The notes beneath the pieces were generated by a model. That model searched no databases. It was not told the DNA's origin and saw only the letters and a program-made list of their open reading frames with translations. Of a DNA stretch of 51,966 nt, positions 17,224 through 25,610 are shown in pieces. The DNA comes from Candidatus Cryptobacteroides faecipullorum. GTDB lineage: Bacteria > Bacteroidota > Bacteroidia > Bacteroidales > UBA932. Position 1 is the stretch's first letter; the number at the start of each line of letters is the position of its first letter. The position numbers were made by a program, and so were the translations under genes. The stretch is taken from NCBI GenBank assembly GCA_017694885.1, contig JADIMH010000017.1, positions 1 through 51,966 of the forward strand, in the 5' to 3' direction.

Positions 17224-17928
17224 TTATTTACCATGTGTGACTCCATATCCGAAGAGGGAGAAGTCCCCTTTGCAAGGGTCGTCCGGGAATATTTCCCTGA
17301 AAGCATCCGTTATTTCTCTGACAGTCACGATGTCTTTCTGTTTCCGGGAGGTCAGTCCGAGGGCTGTGGCCTCATCATAGACATGCACGTCCAAGGGTAT
17401 GAGAAGGGCTTTTTTATCGGATTTCTTCCATACTCCCAGGTCTACTTTGCCGTCATCGCGTACCATCCATCTGCGCATCATGTTGATTTTCTTGTCAGGA
17501 GCTTTCAGGTCTTCCTTGCGTCCGTAGATCCTGCAGCGGATTTCTCCGTTTGTGAGGCCTTCGATGCTGTCCCGTTCCGAATATACCGTTTTAAGATTAT
17601 TGCAGATTGAGGCGAATTCACTCCATTTTACTGTCCTGTGCAGGCTTGCATCGTCGTCACGGTAATCTCCCGCCATTACGTAGCCGTATGGTTTCCACAT
17701 CATTTCATCCATTGCCCGTGTGCAGTCCCTTACTATCATCGACCTCCTTCCCCATGCCAGGTGTGCGGCTATGACGGCAGCTATCTCTACATCTGCCAAA
17801 GAGCATTCCCCTGAGCGGAATCTCTTTGCCATTTCTGCAGGGAAAATTATAGGGTCCTCCTGAAAATATTTCGGGTCATTGTATTCCTCAGCCCATTGGA
17901 CCAGCTGTTCTTTTACTGAATTTTCCAT
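17224..17928 (-). CDS. TIGR02757 (DUF2400) family protein
   Basis: This 234-residue protein matches the conserved Bacteroidota TIGR02757 family: EEYNDPKYFQEDPIIFPAEM near the start, AHLAWGRRSMIVRDC in the middle, MMRRWMVRDDGKVDLGVW, and IPLDVHVYDEATALGLTSRK near 175-195. The last motif resembles the helix-hairpin-helix DNA glycosylase fold, and members have been loosely compared with such enzymes, but the biochemical role is not established. No signal peptide or membrane segment is present. It lies between lutC and the zeta-like gene. Confidence 0.85.
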   Translation of the reverse strand: MENSVKEQLVQWAEEYNDPKYFQEDPIIFPAEMAKRFRSGECSLADVEIAAVIAAHLAWGRRSMIVRDCTRAMDEMMWKPYGYVMAGDYRDDDASLHRTVKWSEFASICNNLKTVYSERDSIEGLTNGEIRCRIYGRKEDLKAPDKKINMMRRWMVRDDGKVDLGVWKKSDKKALLIPLDVHVYDEATALGLTSRKQKDIVTVREITDAFREIFPDDPCKGDFSLFGYGVTHGK

Positions 17929-17967
17929 AATAACTAAGGTGGCGATATTCCGGCCGGAAGCGTTTTT

Positions 17968-18558
17968 CTAAATAAGTATGACAGTGACTTTCCTGGCTCC
18001 GTGGGCGCCGAAAACCAGTGCCTGCTCTATGTCGGCCGTTTTTGACGGTCCTGAAATGAATATGCCGAAGCTTCTTTCCCTTGACATTTCATCACGGGAG
18101 TACGCCTGGTGCATGTTGTCTACTATGTTGTTTTTGTTCAGGATGATGACCAGGGCTTCAGCTATGAACAGGAGTGCCCTGTGCTTTCCGTAGTCCGTAA
18201 TCCAGACGGCCCCGTTTTCAGCTACTCCGAAATCTCCGCGGACGACCGCTACATCGGTCCCGTCCAGATCTTCCGGCCTGGAAAAGTCTTCCGGCGAAGC
18301 GGTTTTGCATTCGATGATATCGATAGGGGATACAATGCTCTTTGCATCGGGATATTCCCTGCGTATTATACTGTCTATGTCAGATGCGTCCCCTGCCGTT
18401 ACGGCATCTCCGCCTGCGGCCTTCAATGCCAGGACAAAAGCTCCGATCCTGTCCTCGAAGGTCAGCGCAGCCTGTTTTAAGGGGTTCAGGTCCGGATACT
18501 CATGTATTTCCTGAGTATTCCTCCGTATTCTTTCAAGTATTTCTTCTCGGCTTCCCAT
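17968..18558 (-). CDS. lutC: LutC, LUD-domain subunit of L-lactate oxidation
   Basis: This 196-residue LUD-domain protein contains GTDVAVVRGDFGVAENGAVW and the C-terminal FGIFISGPSKTADIEQALVF, then GAHGARKVTVI, both typical of LutC/YkgG. With LutA and LutB it forms the cytoplasmic iron-sulphur lactate oxidase that converts L-lactate to pyruvate. It is third in the lutABC order, 27 bp after lutB. Confidence 0.92.
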   Translation of the reverse strand: MGSREEILERIRRNTQEIHEYPDLNPLKQAALTFEDRIGAFVLALKAAGGDAVTAGDASDIDSIIRREYPDAKSIVSPIDIIECKTASPEDFSRPEDLDGTDVAVVRGDFGVAENGAVWITDYGKHRALLFIAEALVIILNKNNIVDNMHQAYSRDEMSRERSFGIFISGPSKTADIEQALVFGAHGARKVTVILI

Positions 18559-18585
18559 AGTTCTGTTTTTCAGCGCATCCGACTG

Positions 18586-19953
18586 CTATTTGACTTTTCC
18601 CTTTTTCCACAGGGTATTGAAGGATTCTTTTGCGAACTGCGGCATTTCCCTCCCTTCTCCCCAGGTGTTCAGCCTGTTGTAGACGAGTGATCTTGGAAAT
18701 GAGTTGACCATAGGGGCGGCCTTTAATGCAGTATTGAAAACCGCCGGATGGTCCATGATTATTTCCATGGAATCGGAAATGACCTTCTTCATCCTGTCTG
18801 CCTTGCCCAGGCCGTCCAAAGACTGCCTCCAGAGGTATATCTGCTCTCCGAGGTCTACTTTTGCAGGGCAGACATTGCTGCAGGACATGCAGAGCGAGCA
18901 GGCGGAAACGTTGTCGTGGTATTTCTCCGGGTTCTTCAGCATGGACAGGTTGATTCCTATCGGTCCCGGGATGAAGTACGTGTATGAGTATCCTCCGCTA
19001 TGCCTGTAGACCGGACATGTATTCATGCAGGCTCCGCACCGCAGGCAGTTCAATGCCTTTACATGTCCCTTCTCTGCCAGGATACGGCTTCTGCCGTTAT
19101 CCACTATAATTATATGGAATTCCCCTCCATCGACAGGCCTGGAATAATGGGAGGTATATGTGGTGACAGGCTGTCCTGTACCTGATCTGGCAAGCAGTCT
19201 TGTGAATACTCCGAGGGCATCCAGGTCCGGCACTATCTTTTCCAGCCCGAAAGCCGTGATCTGCAGCTTGTGCAGCGATGTTCCTATATCGGCATTGCCT
19301 TCATTGGTACATACTACAGTCTCTCCGGTGGACGCTACGGCGAAGTTCGCGCCCGTCATCGCGGCATCGGCGCGTTTGAAGATCTGCCTGAGGTTTTTTC
19401 TTGCGGCATGGGTAAGATAGGTCGGGTCGCAGTTGCCCGGTTCTGTACCCATTTCCTTTTCAAACAGTTTTCCGATTTCCTCCCTTTTTATGTGTACGGC
19501 GGGGAGGACGATGTGGCTCGGCCTGACATGCATCAGCTGGACAATCCTTTCCCCGAGGTCGCTTTCCACTGTCTCGATTCCGTTTTCTTCGAGGAACGGG
19601 TTGAGTCCGCATTCTTCGGCCAGCATGGATTTGCTTTTTATGAAAAGCCTGGCCTTATGTTCCTGAAGTATTTTGAGGACTGTTTCCCTGTATTCCTGAG
19701 CATCAGAGGCCCAATGTACCACCGCTCCGTTTGCTGTGGCGTTTTTCTCGAATTCCGCCAGCAGTTCGGCCAGATGGCTGTTTGAATACATCTTGAGTGC
19801 ACAGGCCGCATCCCTGAGCTGTTCCCATTCCGGGACGCTCCTGCTCATCCTGTCTCGTTTCTGTCTGACCATCCAGAGAGTCCGGTCGTGCCATGAAGCC
19901 TTTTCCCTGTCTTTAAGGAACTCTGCCGCTGCCAATGAATGTTTCGTGCTCAT
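18586..19953 (-). CDS. lutB: LutB, iron-sulphur LUD-domain subunit
   Basis: This 455-residue protein has an N-terminal LUD domain (about 60-290; ASTGETVVCTNEGNADIGTS) and two 4Fe-4S cysteine clusters, CLRCGACMNTCPVY and CSLCMSCSNVCPAKVDLG, near residues 305-375. The C-terminal domain ends after WGEGREMPQFAKESFNTLWK. The start at 19953 (MSTKHSLAAAEFLKDRE) matches the family; the open frame upstream lies inside lutA and is not credible. It transfers electrons within the L-lactate oxidation complex. It follows lutA by 14 bp. Confidence 0.94.
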   Translation of the reverse strand: MSTKHSLAAAEFLKDREKASWHDRTLWMVRQKRDRMSRSVPEWEQLRDAACALKMYSNSHLAELLAEFEKNATANGAVVHWASDAQEYRETVLKILQEHKARLFIKSKSMLAEECGLNPFLEENGIETVESDLGERIVQLMHVRPSHIVLPAVHIKREEIGKLFEKEMGTEPGNCDPTYLTHAARKNLRQIFKRADAAMTGANFAVASTGETVVCTNEGNADIGTSLHKLQITAFGLEKIVPDLDALGVFTRLLARSGTGQPVTTYTSHYSRPVDGGEFHIIIVDNGRSRILAEKGHVKALNCLRCGACMNTCPVYRHSGGYSYTYFIPGPIGINLSMLKNPEKYHDNVSACSLCMSCSNVCPAKVDLGEQIYLWRQSLDGLGKADRMKKVISDSMEIIMDHPAVFNTALKAAPMVNSFPRSLVYNRLNTWGEGREMPQFAKESFNTLWKKGKVK

Positions 19954-19967
19954 TCTCTGTCCTTTTC

Positions 19968-20738
19968 TTATAGTCCGTTTGCAAGGATTTCCACAATATG
20001 GATCGTTTTTATCGGCAGGTGTTCCCTCCTGATTATGCCGTCCTGATGCATCAGACATGACGAGTCTGCTCCTGTAATGTATTCTGCACCGGTGTCCATG
20101 TGCCGCTGTATCTTGTTGCGTCCCATGGCTATAGACACGGCATCTTCTTCGATGGAGAACATGCCTCCGAATCCGCAGCATTCATCCGGTCTTTCAGGTT
20201 CGGCGATCTCGATGTCCTTCACTAATGACAGCAGATTCCTGAGTTTGTTGAAATACGGAATGTTCCTTTCGCTCGGAGAGGAAAGCCCCAGAAGGCGTAC
20301 TCCGTGGCAGCTGTTGTGAATGCTGACTTTATGCGGAAAGGAGACGTCTAAGGAAACGGGTTTTACGATATCATGTATGAATCCGCAGATGTCGTAGATT
20401 TTTTCTTCGGTGCGGCATCTGTGTGCCTTGTTTTTCAAGAGGGAAGGATAATGGTCCTTGATGAATACCGCGCAGCTGGCAGACGGCCCGACTACGTAAT
20501 CGTATCCTGAGAATTTGTCGTCCAGCTGCTCTGCCAGTTCTATGGCGGAGTCCTCGAACCCTGCGTTTGCCATCGGCTGGCCGCAGCAAGTCTGATCCAG
20601 AGGGTAGTCTACATCCAGACCGAGATGCTTCAACAGTTTGTATGATGCGATACCTACCTGCGGGTAGACTGCATTTACATAACAGGGAATGAACAGTCCT
20701 ACCTTGATCTTCTGCAGGCGGTTATAATCTGATACCAT
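19968..20738 (-). CDS. lutA: LutA, cysteine-rich (CCG-domain) subunit
   Basis: This 256-residue protein has the two cysteine-rich CCG motifs expected of LutA (YPLDQTCCGQPMANAGFEDS near 55-75; RPDECCGFGGMFSIEEDAV near 185-205) and the conserved IHNSCHGVRLLG. These motifs bind iron-sulphur centres in lactate oxidation. The methionine at 20738 is preferred over an in-frame one at 20786 because the upstream one lies in the promoter. It is the first gene of the lut operon and has a clear promoter at 20761-20791. Confidence 0.93.
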   Translation of the reverse strand: MVSDYNRLQKIKVGLFIPCYVNAVYPQVGIASYKLLKHLGLDVDYPLDQTCCGQPMANAGFEDSAIELAEQLDDKFSGYDYVVGPSASCAVFIKDHYPSLLKNKAHRCRTEEKIYDICGFIHDIVKPVSLDVSFPHKVSIHNSCHGVRLLGLSSPSERNIPYFNKLRNLLSLVKDIEIAEPERPDECCGFGGMFSIEEDAVSIAMGRNKIQRHMDTGAEYITGADSSCLMHQDGIIRREHLPIKTIHIVEILANGL

Positions 20739-20760
20739 TTTATAGATCCTTTTGCTCGTG

Positions 20761-20791
20761 CAAATATACGCAGAAGCCGAGAGCAATGCAA
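20761..20791 (-). promoter_or_regulatory. lutABC promoter
   Basis: On the minus strand TTG (20789-20791) and TATATTTG (20761-20768) are separated by 20 bp, matching the Bacteroidota -33/-7 arrangement. The lutA start lies 22 bp further on. A short dyad GAACTTGTTC (20794-20803) lies immediately upstream and could be a regulator site. Confidence 0.7.
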
Positions 20792-20881
20792 GTGAACTTG
20801 TTCAAATCGCATTGCCGAGGCGCACAGTATAAATGACCGAAGGATAGAAAACTATGAAAAAACGTCATATAATTTATTAAA

Positions 20882-20897
20882 ATAGTTGTATAACTAT
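20882..20897. promoter_or_regulatory. predicted BlaI-type operator
   Basis: The palindrome ATAGTT-GTAT-AACTAT (6-4-6, perfect arms) covers the -33 box of the repressor gene's own promoter. A further half site, ATAGTTAT (20903-20910), runs into the -7 box. BlaI/MecI dimers bind AT-rich dyads, so this fits autoregulation. Confidence 0.65.
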
Positions 20898-20915
20898 AAA
20901 AAATAGTTATATTTG
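20886..20915 (+). promoter_or_regulatory. promoter of the BlaI-like gene
   Basis: TTG (20886-20888) and TATATTTG (20908-20915) are 19 bp apart. The start codon follows at 20945. The operator palindrome overlaps the -33 element. Confidence 0.7.
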
Positions 20916-20944
20916 TGCCGTAAAATCAGAATTACATAGATGAT

Positions 20945-21319
20945 ATGGGACGTAACAAAGCTATAGGACTGACTGCCAAGGAAGAGGAAATCATGGATCT
21001 TTTCTGGGACAACGGGCCGATGTTCGTCAGGGAACTTCTGGACCATTACGGTGAGCCGAAGCCTCATTTCAATACTCTTTCAACCATTGTGCGCTCTTTG
21101 GAGGATAAAGGGTTCCTGTCTCACCGCAGTTACGGGAAGACGTACAGGTACTATGCCGTGGTGAAGAGGGAAGAATACAGGAAAGAATCCCTGCGGAGTG
21201 TGATAATGAAATATTTCGATGCGTCACCGTTCAGCGCTGTATCCGCACTTGTCAAGAGCGAGGAATTGTCGGCCGACGAGCTGCGCAAACTTCTGGATAT
21301 GGTAGAAAGAGGGGAGTAG
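20945..21319 (+). CDS. BlaI/MecI-family transcriptional repressor
   Basis: This 124-residue winged-helix protein has LTAKEEEIMDLFWDNGPMFV, the recognition region HFNTLSTIVRSLEDKGFLSH and a C-terminal dimerisation helix. BlaI-type repressors are released when cleaved through a BlaR1-type membrane protease. In Bacteroidota such pairs often control envelope or stress genes rather than beta-lactamase. The partner gene 13 bp downstream is broken, so the usual inactivation route may be lost. Autoregulation is likely from the operator in its promoter. Confidence 0.9.
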   Translation: MGRNKAIGLTAKEEEIMDLFWDNGPMFVRELLDHYGEPKPHFNTLSTIVRSLEDKGFLSHRSYGKTYRYYAVVKREEYRKESLRSVIMKYFDASPFSAVSALVKSEELSADELRKLLDMVERGE

Positions 21320-21332
21320 TGTCATAGAGGCG

Positions 21333-22537
21333 ATGCTTGCATATCTTCTGAAAGTATCCGTGTCTGCGATACTTTTCTATCTCTTTATCAAGATACTCAT
21401 GGAGAGGGAGACCCAGCATGAGTATATAAGGGGGCTGTGGGTCGGGGCGATTGTCTTCTCTCTGGTTCTCCCGTTCATATATGTGTCCATACTGTACGTG
21501 GTATCTTTTATCAGATTGTATATCAGGATTAAACGGACTCCCCGGACACATGAATACGATAGCATTCTCCGCCGCTGTGCTGAAGAAAGCGGATGCAGCA
21601 GGAATGTACGCTTGCGTGTGACTGACGACAGCACTGCAGGTCCGTACAGCTGGATGCGCAATATCGTTATATGCCGTCAGGATATGGAATGCGACGGCAA
21701 GGATATCATCCTGCATCATGGCTCATACAGTATTCCATTCGCCAAATCCATGAATACAGTGCAGACAGTACCGTGCTCAGGAGCGGGGCCGATGCACGTG
21801 AATATCAGACATTGCTAATAAGAAAAGCTGCTGGCGCGGCCTACCACAGCATTGCCAACAGCTTTAATCACAGTAACCTTAAAAACCGTATTACCATGAT
21901 GTTACAAAATCAAACCTCAAAGAGCGCGTATGCGAAGTCGCTTGCGCTGCTCCCGGTGCTTGCATGCCTGCTTTTCGTCTTTTCCGCAAGCCGTCCGGCA
22001 CCGTCAGACAAAGTTAATGAAATTCCGGCGGAAACCGAAACTTCTATCCTGGCCCAGTCTCCTGCCGATGTAAAAGACGAGCCGGAGAAAGTTCCTGTTG
22101 TCAAAAAAATCGAGAAGAAAGCCATTCCGGATGATTTTCGGATAATGTCAAAAACTGATTTCCTGAAATGGGCCAACACCGTACTTGTATATTCTCAAGA
22201 GGCCAAATCTGCCGGGAAATATGGTACAGTCAGGGCTTCATTCAAGATAAAAAACGACGGCACTATCGGAGATATTGTCATAAAGGAATCTCCGGATGAA
22301 ATCTTCTCCCAGGAGGTCAGACGTGTAATAGCCGCATCGCCTGAATGGTCTAAGTCTGCTTATCAACATATTATGATGGACGGCCCCGGCTGTGTGGAAT
22401 TCAGTGTGGGCTTCTGTCTTAAAAGCGAGGACAAGGACGGCAATACTGTCTGGCTCGGTTCCGAAGTCGAGGACCACGATATAGCGGTAATGGCTTTTGC
22501 GGACAATGCCCTTGAGGCAAGGGCGATGAAGAAATAG
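21333..22537 (+). pseudogene. BlaR1-like M56 sensor gene broken by deletion/frameshift
   Basis: Frame 1 (21333-21715) encodes a membrane start (MLAYLLKVSVSAILFYLFIK; FSLVLPFIYVSILYVVSF) up to DIILHH, where M56 proteins continue into HExxH. At about 21715 the homology jumps to another frame (continuing to 22537) that reads WLIQYSIRQIHEYSADSTVL, then YQTLLIRKAAGAAYHSIANS and FNHSNLKNRITMML. That order is normally separated from the first part by some 40 residues containing the zinc motif and a membrane helix. A deletion has therefore removed HExxH and shifted the frame. The 3' part keeps a membrane helix, a linker and a TonB-like C-terminal domain (RASFKIKNDGTIGDIVIKES). A sequencing error could explain the frameshift but not the missing motif. 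It is probably non-functional. Confidence 0.8.
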
Positions 22538-22539
22538 AA

Positions 22540-22573
22540 AAGAGGCTTCAGGGTCAGAACCCTGAAGCCTCTT
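22540..22573. terminator. bidirectional terminator overlapping the end of argH
   Basis: AAGAGGCTTCAGGGT (22540-22554) and ACCCTGAAGCCTCTT (22559-22573) form a perfect 15-bp stem with a 4-base loop. T-rich tails follow on both strands (CCATTTTTT on plus, TTCTATTTCTT on minus). It ends the blaI/blaR1-like transcript and the arginine operon, and its right arm encodes the last residues of ArgH. Confidence 0.85.
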
Positions 22574-23870
22574 CCATTTTTTCGCGGATTCTTTCCGTAG
22601 CGAGGTTGCCTGTGCTGCCGATATGGGTATGGTGCAGGTCACCTGCTTTTTCCGGATTCTTTCCGTTGCCGTATCTGAAGGTGCCGTCGTTTACTTCGAT
22701 CCCGACAGCCTTGTATGCATCCCTGAACGGTGTCCCTGAAAGCACCCTCCTGTTCACTTCCTCTACTGTAAACAGATAGTCGTATATGTGGTTTTTCAGG
22801 ATATTTTCATTTATCCGTATGTTGCAGAGCATGTAGTGGGCCATGGCGAGGCACTTGTGCATCAGCTCCAGTTTCGGGAAAAGAATGTCTTTAAGAAGCT
22901 GGAAGTCCCGGTGGTAGCCGTGCGGCATATTGCTGCAAAGCATCGAAATCTCCGTCTCTGCATTCATGATCCGGTTGCAGTTGCCCCTCATTATTTCCCA
23001 GACGTCCGGATTCTTCTTGTGCGGCATGATGCTGGAGCCGGTCGTAAGTTCATCCGGGAATGAGATGAAACCGTAATTAGGACACATATACATGCAGCAG
23101 TCTGCTGCGAATTTATTGAGGGTCAGGGCTATGGCTCCTATCGCAGAAGCGACTGCACGTTCGCTTTTACCCCTGCTCAACTGGGCTGCGACAGAATTAT
23201 ACTCCATTGATCCGAATCCGAGAAGTTCCGTCGTCATTTCCCTGTCTAAAGGGAAAGAACTTCCATATCCGGCGGCTGATCCGAGCGGATTCTGGTCGGC
23301 CACATTGTATGCTCCGCGTAACATATACATGTCATCAGCAAGACTTTCCGCGTAAGCTCCGAACCACAGTCCGAATGAAGACGGCATGGCTACCTGACCG
23401 TGCGTGTATCCGGGCAGCAGCACATCCTTGTATTTTTCGCTCAGTTTCTGGAGAATGTCGAAAAGCAGCAGTACCCTGTCTTTCAGTTTGAGGATTTCAT
23501 CCTTGAGGAACAGTTTCACATCGACCAGCACCTGGTCATTGCGCGAGCGTCCTGAATGTATCTTCTTTCCGATTTCACCGAGCCTGCGCGTAAGCAGCAG
23601 TTCGACCTGGGAGTGTATGTCCTCCACCGAATCTTCCAGCCCGAAGTTTCCGGCATTGATTTCGGAAAGGATCTGCTCAAGGCCGGCAGTCAGCCGTTCA
23701 AGCTCGTCTGCAGTGATCAGATCTATGCTTTCCAGCATTTTTATATGCGCCATCGAGCCTTGTACGTCATATGCCGCAAGCCTCATGTCGAGGATCCTGT
23801 CGTTGCCGACCGTGAAGTCTTCCACTGCCTGAGTGGCTTCCTTCCCTTTGTTCCAGAGTGTTTCCGCCAT
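22554..23870 (-). CDS. argH: argininosuccinate lyase
   Basis: This 438-residue enzyme of the fumarase/aspartase superfamily shows the signature GSSIMPHKKNP (278-288), the HSGRSRNDQV segment (105-114) and the YTHGQVAMPSSFG catalytic-histidine region (155-167). It splits argininosuccinate to arginine and fumarate in the cytoplasm, the last step of arginine synthesis. Its start codon overlaps the mgsA stop by one base (TAATG), so translation is coupled. The final codons (E-A-S-G-F-stop) lie in the terminator stem. Confidence 0.96.
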   Translation of the reverse strand: MAETLWNKGKEATQAVEDFTVGNDRILDMRLAAYDVQGSMAHIKMLESIDLITADELERLTAGLEQILSEINAGNFGLEDSVEDIHSQVELLLTRRLGEIGKKIHSGRSRNDQVLVDVKLFLKDEILKLKDRVLLLFDILQKLSEKYKDVLLPGYTHGQVAMPSSFGLWFGAYAESLADDMYMLRGAYNVADQNPLGSAAGYGSSFPLDREMTTELLGFGSMEYNSVAAQLSRGKSERAVASAIGAIALTLNKFAADCCMYMCPNYGFISFPDELTTGSSIMPHKKNPDVWEIMRGNCNRIMNAETEISMLCSNMPHGYHRDFQLLKDILFPKLELMHKCLAMAHYMLCNIRINENILKNHIYDYLFTVEEVNRRVLSGTPFRDAYKAVGIEVNDGTFRYGNGKNPEKAGDLHHTHIGSTGNLATERIREKMEEASGF

Positions 23871-24325
23871 TAGAGTTTCCTGTTCTTGTAGTTTTCGATT
23901 GCTTTAGGTATGATCCTTTCATACGTTTCGCTCTTGTAGAGCGGTGAAGATATTATGAAGTCTGCCGTACTTCTGTTGGTGGCGAACGGAACATTATACA
24001 GGGATGCAAGGCGCACCAGGCTCATCACATCGTTCTGATGTCCCTGCATGATAAGGTTGTCGCAGAAGAACACCAGCATGTCTACGCGTTCTTCTGCTAT
24101 CATCGCCCCGATTTGGGCATCGCCTCCGAGAGGACCGCTCAGCATACAATGGATTTCCGGTATTTTGTCACCGAGAACCTCTGTCAATGCTTCCTTGACA
24201 AGCCTTCCGGTCGTGCCGGTACAGTATAATGTGCAGCTTTCAAGTGAGCCGGCGTTGAATTTTACCCAGTCTACCAGCTCGGCTTTTCTGGCGTCATGCG
24301 CCACAAGTGCTATATTTTTTATCAT
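23870..24325 (-). CDS. mgsA: methylglyoxal synthase
   Basis: This 151-residue protein matches MgsA: NIALVAHDARKAELVDW at the start, LYCTGTTGRLVKEAL, the active-site motif SGPLGGDAQIGAMI and NRSTADFIISSPL. It converts dihydroxyacetone phosphate to methylglyoxal and phosphate. The usual WDPL segment reads CDNL here, but the histidine and aspartate that follow (GHQND) are kept. It is placed between the deacylase and argH, with a 1-bp stop/start overlap, which is unusual company for this gene. Confidence 0.93.
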   Translation of the reverse strand: MIKNIALVAHDARKAELVDWVKFNAGSLESCTLYCTGTTGRLVKEALTEVLGDKIPEIHCMLSGPLGGDAQIGAMIAEERVDMLVFFCDNLIMQGHQNDVMSLVRLASLYNVPFATNRSTADFIISSPLYKSETYERIIPKAIENYKNRKL

Positions 24326-24337
24326 GATCTGACTGTC

Positions 24338-25570
24338 TTAATAATTACTGCAAAACCTTTTTATAAAATCAACATATATGCCAATGGCATTTTCTATTTC
24401 GCTGATATATACGAATTCGTCCTTTTTATGGGATCTCGATGAGTCTCCCGGCCCCATTTTTATCGCTTCACAGTTGATCCTCATCCAGTCGGATGTGGTG
24501 GGAGAGGAAAACGTTTCAATGCCGGAGGACCGGACGCAGTCGAGCAGCAGGGATTTCGGAGGAGTCGCCGAAGATCTGTTATGCAGGTTCCTCGCTTTCA
24601 GACGGCTTTTGCATATGCCCTGAAGTTCATCTAATATTTCCTTGTTCGTGTACCTTTCGGTCGGACGGATATCTATTGTGAATTCGCATCTGTCAGGAAT
24701 GATATTATGCGCCGTGCCGGCATGTATTTGAGTTACATTCATATTTACTCTTCCCATTGATGAAGATACTTTGCTGAAAACATGGTGATGCAGCTTTGCT
24801 ATATCTTCCATTGCGATATCTATGGCGTTGACCCCTTCATTCCTTGCCGCATGGCCGCTGACCCCTTCGGCTACGGCATCTATTACCAGCAGTCCGCGTT
24901 CGGAGGTGGCTGCGGCCATTCCTGTAGGTTCTCCGACTATTGCCCATTGGGGGTAGCCGTAGGTCTGCGTCTTTCCGTCATGTATGTAAAGTTCGACATT
25001 TTCCGGCGGGGCTATCTTCTGATAGGCTTCCCCGATGATTTTAGGGAACCTGAGCCAGACACGTTCCATGCCGTTTGTCCCTGAACGCTCCTCTTCTGAA
25101 CTGAGAACGAGAATCAGGTTTATCGGCAACCGTTCGTTGTAGAAGTGTCTGAAAACGGCGATCATCGATACTGCCGACGCCCCGTCATCGTTGCTGCCCA
25201 GTCCGCAGATGAAATCATATCCGGACTCGGTTATGTGTCCGTCCGCTTTGCCGTTCCCTTTTGCCGGATCTGCAGGAATTGCTTTGGCCGCTGCTGCATA
25301 ATCAGGAGTGTAAGGGTTGAAAGAATAGTCTTCCCCTGGAGGAACGGTATCTATGTGGGCATTGAGCATGAGACTTTTCTGGGCAGGATCGAAATATCTG
25401 TTAAGTGCGATGATGTTGTTGCCTTCGCGATGGTATGCTATTGTGCACCCGTCCAGAAAACAGCATATCCTGTTGCAAACCTCACATTCATTGAAAGAGG
25501 GTGAAGGTATCGCAATAATATCCTTCAGAAGCTGAAGATATTCTTTTATGTCCGGTGGTCTGTTTTCCAT
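24338..25570 (-). CDS. M20 metallo-deacylase, probable ArgE-type N-acylornithine/citrulline deacylase
   Basis: This 410-residue M20 peptidase-family protein has the metal ligands in order: NAHIDTVPPG (H, D), GLGSNDDGASA (D), LSSEEERSG (general-base E and ligand E), VGEPTG (E) and SHKKDEFV (H). In Bacteroidota arginine synthesis this family removes the N-acyl group from succinyl- or acetyl-citrulline/ornithine. Placement between argB and argH supports this. It is somewhat long for the group because of an insert (about residues 85-112, A/K-rich) before GLGSNDD. The acyl group is not readable from the sequence. Confidence 0.87.
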   Translation of the reverse strand: MENRPPDIKEYLQLLKDIIAIPSPSFNECEVCNRICCFLDGCTIAYHREGNNIIALNRYFDPAQKSLMLNAHIDTVPPGEDYSFNPYTPDYAAAAKAIPADPAKGNGKADGHITESGYDFICGLGSNDDGASAVSMIAVFRHFYNERLPINLILVLSSEEERSGTNGMERVWLRFPKIIGEAYQKIAPPENVELYIHDGKTQTYGYPQWAIVGEPTGMAAATSERGLLVIDAVAEGVSGHAARNEGVNAIDIAMEDIAKLHHHVFSKVSSSMGRVNMNVTQIHAGTAHNIIPDRCEFTIDIRPTERYTNKEILDELQGICKSRLKARNLHNRSSATPPKSLLLDCVRSSGIETFSSPTTSDWMRINCEAIKMGPGDSSRSHKKDEFVYISEIENAIGIYVDFIKRFCSNY

Positions 25571-25610
25571 TGAAATTCGAATGATGATCCGGTTTGTCTT
25601 TTTTGCGTGA

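Noticed and set aside
16612..17928. Toxin-antitoxin pair formed by the zeta-like gene and the TIGR02757 gene
   Set aside because: TIGR02757 is a conserved 230-residue family, unlike small epsilon antitoxins, and the pair lies in a housekeeping series.
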